64,000 bases of DNA from Salegentibacter_A chungangensis (GTDB lineage: Bacteria > Bacteroidota > Bacteroidia > Flavobacteriales > Flavobacteriaceae): the NCBI RefSeq assembly GCF_042678405.1, contig NZ_JBHTLI010000001.1:682001-746000 (forward strand). Direction: 5' to 3'. This document shows positions 61,560 to 64,000 of this stretch, piece by piece. The notes below the pieces were generated by a model. That model did not search any database and was not told where the DNA came from. It saw only the letters and a program-made list of their open reading frames with translations. A program made the translations under genes and the position numbers. Numbering within the stretch: the stretch's first letter is position 1; each line of letters begins with the position of its first letter.

Positions 61560-62031
61560 GACTGTTTACACTGTCAAAAACAAGGTTGGCCTCGTAGCCT
61601 TTTCTCAACAGAAAATCACTAAGCTTTTTCTTCTTTTTAAATGAATTGGGTTCTGAAATGGAATTCAGCTTTTTTTCGGCGAGTTCGGATAAGGTTTCAC
61701 GATAATCTTCTTCGTTAATCTCTGTCATTGCCATCCTGATCACAGGAGAAGAGATCTCCCGCATTTTGAGTTCCTGCTTGATGCGGACCCGGCCCCATTT
61801 CTTGATCCTGAACTTACCACGCACAAAACTCCTTGCAAAGCGCTCCTCATTAAGGAAGTCTTCCTGCATAAGCCGCATAATGATCAGCTCCTGGGCAGCC
61901 GGGATCATTCGCATTTCCTTAAGCTTATCTTCAACCTCCTTATGGGAGCGGTCTCGATAAGCGCAGAACTGCATCAATTTGATGGTGGCTTCTTTTATGG
62001 TGTATGATTTTTGAGAAGAGTTTTGCTTCAT
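61549..62031 (-). CDS. recX: Regulatory protein RecX
   Basis: A 160-residue RecX-family protein that binds and modulates RecA filaments. The helical repeats are visible: YRDRSHKEVEDKLKEM, NEERFARSFVRGKFRIKKWGRVRIKQEL and KKKKLSDFLLRKGYEANLVFDSV. The length fits the family. The start is ATG 62031. It lies downstream of RNase G on the same strand but beyond a terminator. Confidence 0.9.
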   Translation of the reverse strand: MKQNSSQKSYTIKEATIKLMQFCAYRDRSHKEVEDKLKEMRMIPAAQELIIMRLMQEDFLNEERFARSFVRGKFRIKKWGRVRIKQELKMREISSPVIRMAMTEINEEDYRETLSELAEKKLNSISEPNSFKKKKKLSDFLLRKGYEANLVFDSVNSLTD

Positions 62032-62092
62032 TGTGAAACAAAGATAATGAGATATTGGAAGTGAAAACAGGAAAAAGAGCTAATCCAATAAA

Positions 62093-62128
62093 CAAAAAAA
62101 AACGCCTCCCAAATAAATGAAAGGCGTT
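62093..62128 (-). terminator. Terminator after RNase G (minus strand)
   Basis: On the minus strand AACGCCT (62128-62122) pairs with AGGCGTT (62107-62101), and a run of T residues follows (62100-62093). Confidence 0.87.
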
Positions 62129-62134
62129 ATTTAA

Positions 62135-63673
62135 TTATTGAATCACTTTCCCGTCTTTATCGTGAAAGTGGTATTCTAAATACGTGTAAGCGTCTCTAGG
62201 TAAGATTTTCACCCATCGCTTATGGTCTAAAAACCATTGAGCTCGGGGAGATGGAAAGCCTTTAGTTAAAAAGGCTGCAATAAATGGGTGCGCACTTAAA
62301 GTAATCTTTTTGTGATTTTTCTTGATTAACTTCTCGAAGTCGGCTTTGATCTTGTTTATTAAAATGATCGGTGCTTCTATTTCACCGGTGCCGTTAGGGT
62401 TTTCCTCACGGGTTTTAATATTCATCTCAGGCCGTACGCGTTGTCTTGTAATTTGTACCAGGCCAAATTTACTTGGCGGCAAAATCTTATGTTTTGCCCG
62501 GTCGTCACTCATTTCATTTTTAAGGTGGTCATAGAGGGCTTTGCGGTTTTCGGCTTTGCCCATATCTATAAAGTCTATCACGATAATACCTCCCATATCA
62601 CGTAAACGCAATTGGCGGGCTATCTCGGTAGCACTAATCATGTTGACCTCCAGAGCGGTATCTTCCTGATTTTTTGATTTGTTTGACCTGTTGCCACTGT
62701 TCACGTCTACAACGTGCATGGCTTCGGTGTGTTCTATTACCAGATAAGCGCCCTTGCTCATAGAGACAGTGCGCCCAAAGGAAGTTTTTATTTGTCTTTC
62801 GATACCGTATTTTTCAAAAATGGGGACATTAGACTGATACAATTTTACGATTGATTCTTTGCTAGGGGCGATCTCGCCCACATAGTCCTTAACTTGTGTA
62901 TAAAGCGTCTCATCGTCTACAATTATGGAGGTAAAGGTATCGTTGAAGATATCTCTTAACAAGGACGAGGCCCTGTTTAACTCTCCTAAAACCTTAGAAG
63001 GATGATGCGGTTTATACAGCTTTTTGCACATTGCTGTCCAGCGACCCATTAGATTTTGGAGGTCTCTGTCCAGTTCTGCTACTTTTTTGCCTTCTGCTAC
63101 GGTTCTCACAATAACCCCAAAACCTTTGGGTTTAATGCTTTTTACCAATCTCTTTAGCCTGTCTTTTTCTTCTTTGCTCTCAATTTTTTGGGAAACTGAA
63201 ACGCGGTTAGAAAAAGGAACCAGAACTATATAGCGGCCCGGGAGGGAAAGCTCAGAGCTTATTCGGGGGCCTTTGGTGGAAATAGGTTCTTTAACGATTT
63301 GAACCAGTAGCGACTGATTTGATTTTAAGACATCGGTAATCGTACCGTTTTTGTCTATATCTTTCTCAAAAGTAAAATTCTTTAATGAATAGTCTTTAAG
63401 TTTACCTGTGCTTACACGTTTTATGAACTTCAGCATAGATGAAACCTGAGGTCCCAGGTCGTGATAGTGTAAAAAACCATCTTTTTCATAACCTACATTT
63501 ACAAATGCGGCATTTAACCCGGGGACAGCCTTTCTAATTTTGGCGATAAAAATATCACCTACATTAAATTTATTGCTGTCTTCATCCTTGTTGAGTTCAA
63601 CTAGTTTTCCATCTTTTAATAAGGCAAAATCTACTGCAGAGGCTTCGGACCGGATAATTAACTCTTTGTCCAC
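62135..63673 (-). CDS. rng: Ribonuclease E/G
   Basis: A 512-residue endoribonuclease of the RNase E/G family, cutting single-stranded A/U-rich RNA in rRNA maturation and mRNA turnover. An N-terminal S1-type domain (about residues 37-120) is followed by the DNase I-like catalytic subdomain with the two metal-binding Asp in VVDVNSGN and IVIDFIDM (about 320 and 365). It ends in the small domain and lacks the long scaffold tail of E. coli RNase E, so it is G-like in size. It is preceded upstream by a small ribosomal-type gene on the same strand. Confidence 0.94.
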   Translation of the reverse strand: MDKELIIRSEASAVDFALLKDGKLVELNKDEDSNKFNVGDIFIAKIRKAVPGLNAAFVNVGYEKDGFLHYHDLGPQVSSMLKFIKRVSTGKLKDYSLKNFTFEKDIDKNGTITDVLKSNQSLLVQIVKEPISTKGPRISSELSLPGRYIVLVPFSNRVSVSQKIESKEEKDRLKRLVKSIKPKGFGVIVRTVAEGKKVAELDRDLQNLMGRWTAMCKKLYKPHHPSKVLGELNRASSLLRDIFNDTFTSIIVDDETLYTQVKDYVGEIAPSKESIVKLYQSNVPIFEKYGIERQIKTSFGRTVSMSKGAYLVIEHTEAMHVVDVNSGNRSNKSKNQEDTALEVNMISATEIARQLRLRDMGGIIVIDFIDMGKAENRKALYDHLKNEMSDDRAKHKILPPSKFGLVQITRQRVRPEMNIKTREENPNGTGEIEAPIILINKIKADFEKLIKKNHKKITLSAHPFIAAFLTKGFPSPRAQWFLDHKRWVKILPRDAYTYLEYHFHDKDGKVIQ

Positions 63674-63814
63674 TCTATTCGATTTTTATCTATACCTGCT
63701 AAAGGCAGACACAGATGGATTAAACAATATTTTATCACAGGGTTTTTAATCCTGAAGAAACCCAAAATTGCCTTTTTGACCAGGCGGGGTTTCGTTTTCA
63801 AAGAACGATTGAAA

Positions 63815-63843
63815 CAAAAAAAGTAGTGTGAAAACTACTTTTT
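63815..63843 (-). terminator. Terminator containing a stop codon (minus strand)
   Basis: On the minus strand AAGTAGT (63840-63834) pairs with ACTACTT (63827-63821), followed by T residues to 63815. The TAG stop of the small gene lies in the 5' arm of the stem. The remaining gap 63674-63814 holds no gene. Confidence 0.8.
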
Positions 63844-63924
63844 CTTATGGCGGTTAGCTCTTCTTCTTTTTTTACGCTTGTGCGTGGCTACCTTATGTCT
63901 TTTTCTTTTTTTACCACTTGGCAT
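63835..63924 (-). CDS. Small basic ribosome-associated protein (AURKAIP1/COX24 type)
   Basis: A 29-residue protein: MPSGKKRKRHKVATHKRKKR followed by RRANRHKKK. Half of its residues are Lys or Arg. It matches the tiny AURKAIP1/COX24-domain proteins that Flavobacteriaceae carry upstream of the RNase E/G gene, related to actinobacterial bS22, a small-subunit ribosomal protein. The ATG is at 63924 and the TAG at 63837-63835. The terminator begins inside the last codons. It is below the size limit of most gene finders. Confidence 0.8.
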   Translation of the reverse strand: MPSGKKRKRHKVATHKRKKRRRANRHKKK

Positions 63925-64000
63925 AGTGTTAGATTTTAATTAATAAATTTATTTTATGTCTTTTTGTTTATAACTAAACAGAACAATTACTTAACCTCAA

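Noticed and set aside
1..64000. tRNA, rRNA, CRISPR arrays, prophage or intact insertion sequences
   Set aside because: No cloverleaf-like sequence, regularly spaced repeats, transposase or phage gene was recognised in reading the window; a covariance search was not possible here.

Overview
The window looks like a chromosome segment of a marine Flavobacteriaceae species (Bacteroidota), close to Gramella/Christiangramia or Salegentibacter in gene content. The evidence is a set of Bacteroidota signatures: a secreted protein with a type IX secretion C-terminal sorting domain, DUF4270 and DUF4286 proteins, eukaryal-type GlyS, a Ctc/L25 protein with an acidic tail, -7 boxes of the form TAnnTTTG, almost no Shine-Dalgarno sequences, and a complete Mrp Na+/H+ antiporter. 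The assignment is from recognition of families and not from a database search.

Layout. 1-9051: translation and RNA housekeeping (L25 tail, pth, ribF, an HTTM membrane protein, serS, a TPR protein, DUF4286, rsmA, mgtE). 9052-10308: a structured 276-bp gap and a D-2-hydroxyacid dehydrogenase. 10402-11368: a VOC protein and a thioredoxin-type arsenate reductase. 11409-16282 (minus strand): an NAD(P)-binding protein, a fused two-domain acyltransferase of the OlsF/GlsF type, aspartate kinase and two tandem GNAT acetyltransferases. 16391-17829: fbp and a TerB-like protein. 17986-23539: a ligase-associated DNA-repair operon (metallo-beta-lactamase nuclease, ATP-dependent ligase, Lhr-like helicase), interrupted between ligase and helicase by a decayed 437-bp DUF559 cassette bounded by inverted palindromic modules. 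23540-28208: DUF1440, omega-amidase, an Ig-like lipoprotein, ComF and a coiled-coil protein. 28272-35796: glyS, the secreted protein, xth, an OmpA-family lipoprotein and an aldo/keto reductase. 35808-40565 (minus): radA, then panC-panD-flippase-like-esterase-like. 40677-44944: a truncated starch-synthase-like protein, DUF4270 and glmS. 45212-53117: atpDC followed by mrpABCDEFG. 53108-53569: MgtC. 53604-61559: a biotin cluster (bioF, bioD, bioA, SET protein, FabF-like ketosynthase, bioB) followed by two tandem cupin/JmjC-like proteins. 61549-63924 (minus): recX, RNase G and a 29-residue basic ribosomal-type protein.

How it works together. Most of the window is ordinary core genome. Three regions stand out: the palindrome-bounded DUF559 remnant inside the repair operon; the biotin cluster, which carries a ketosynthase and a SET methyltransferase but no recognisable bioC/bioH/bioW; and regulatory architecture such as a hairpin that captures the start codon of the TPR gene, a long-range inverted repeat upstream of the dehydrogenase, and a near-leaderless glyS promoter. 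No tRNA, rRNA, CRISPR array, prophage or intact insertion sequence was seen.
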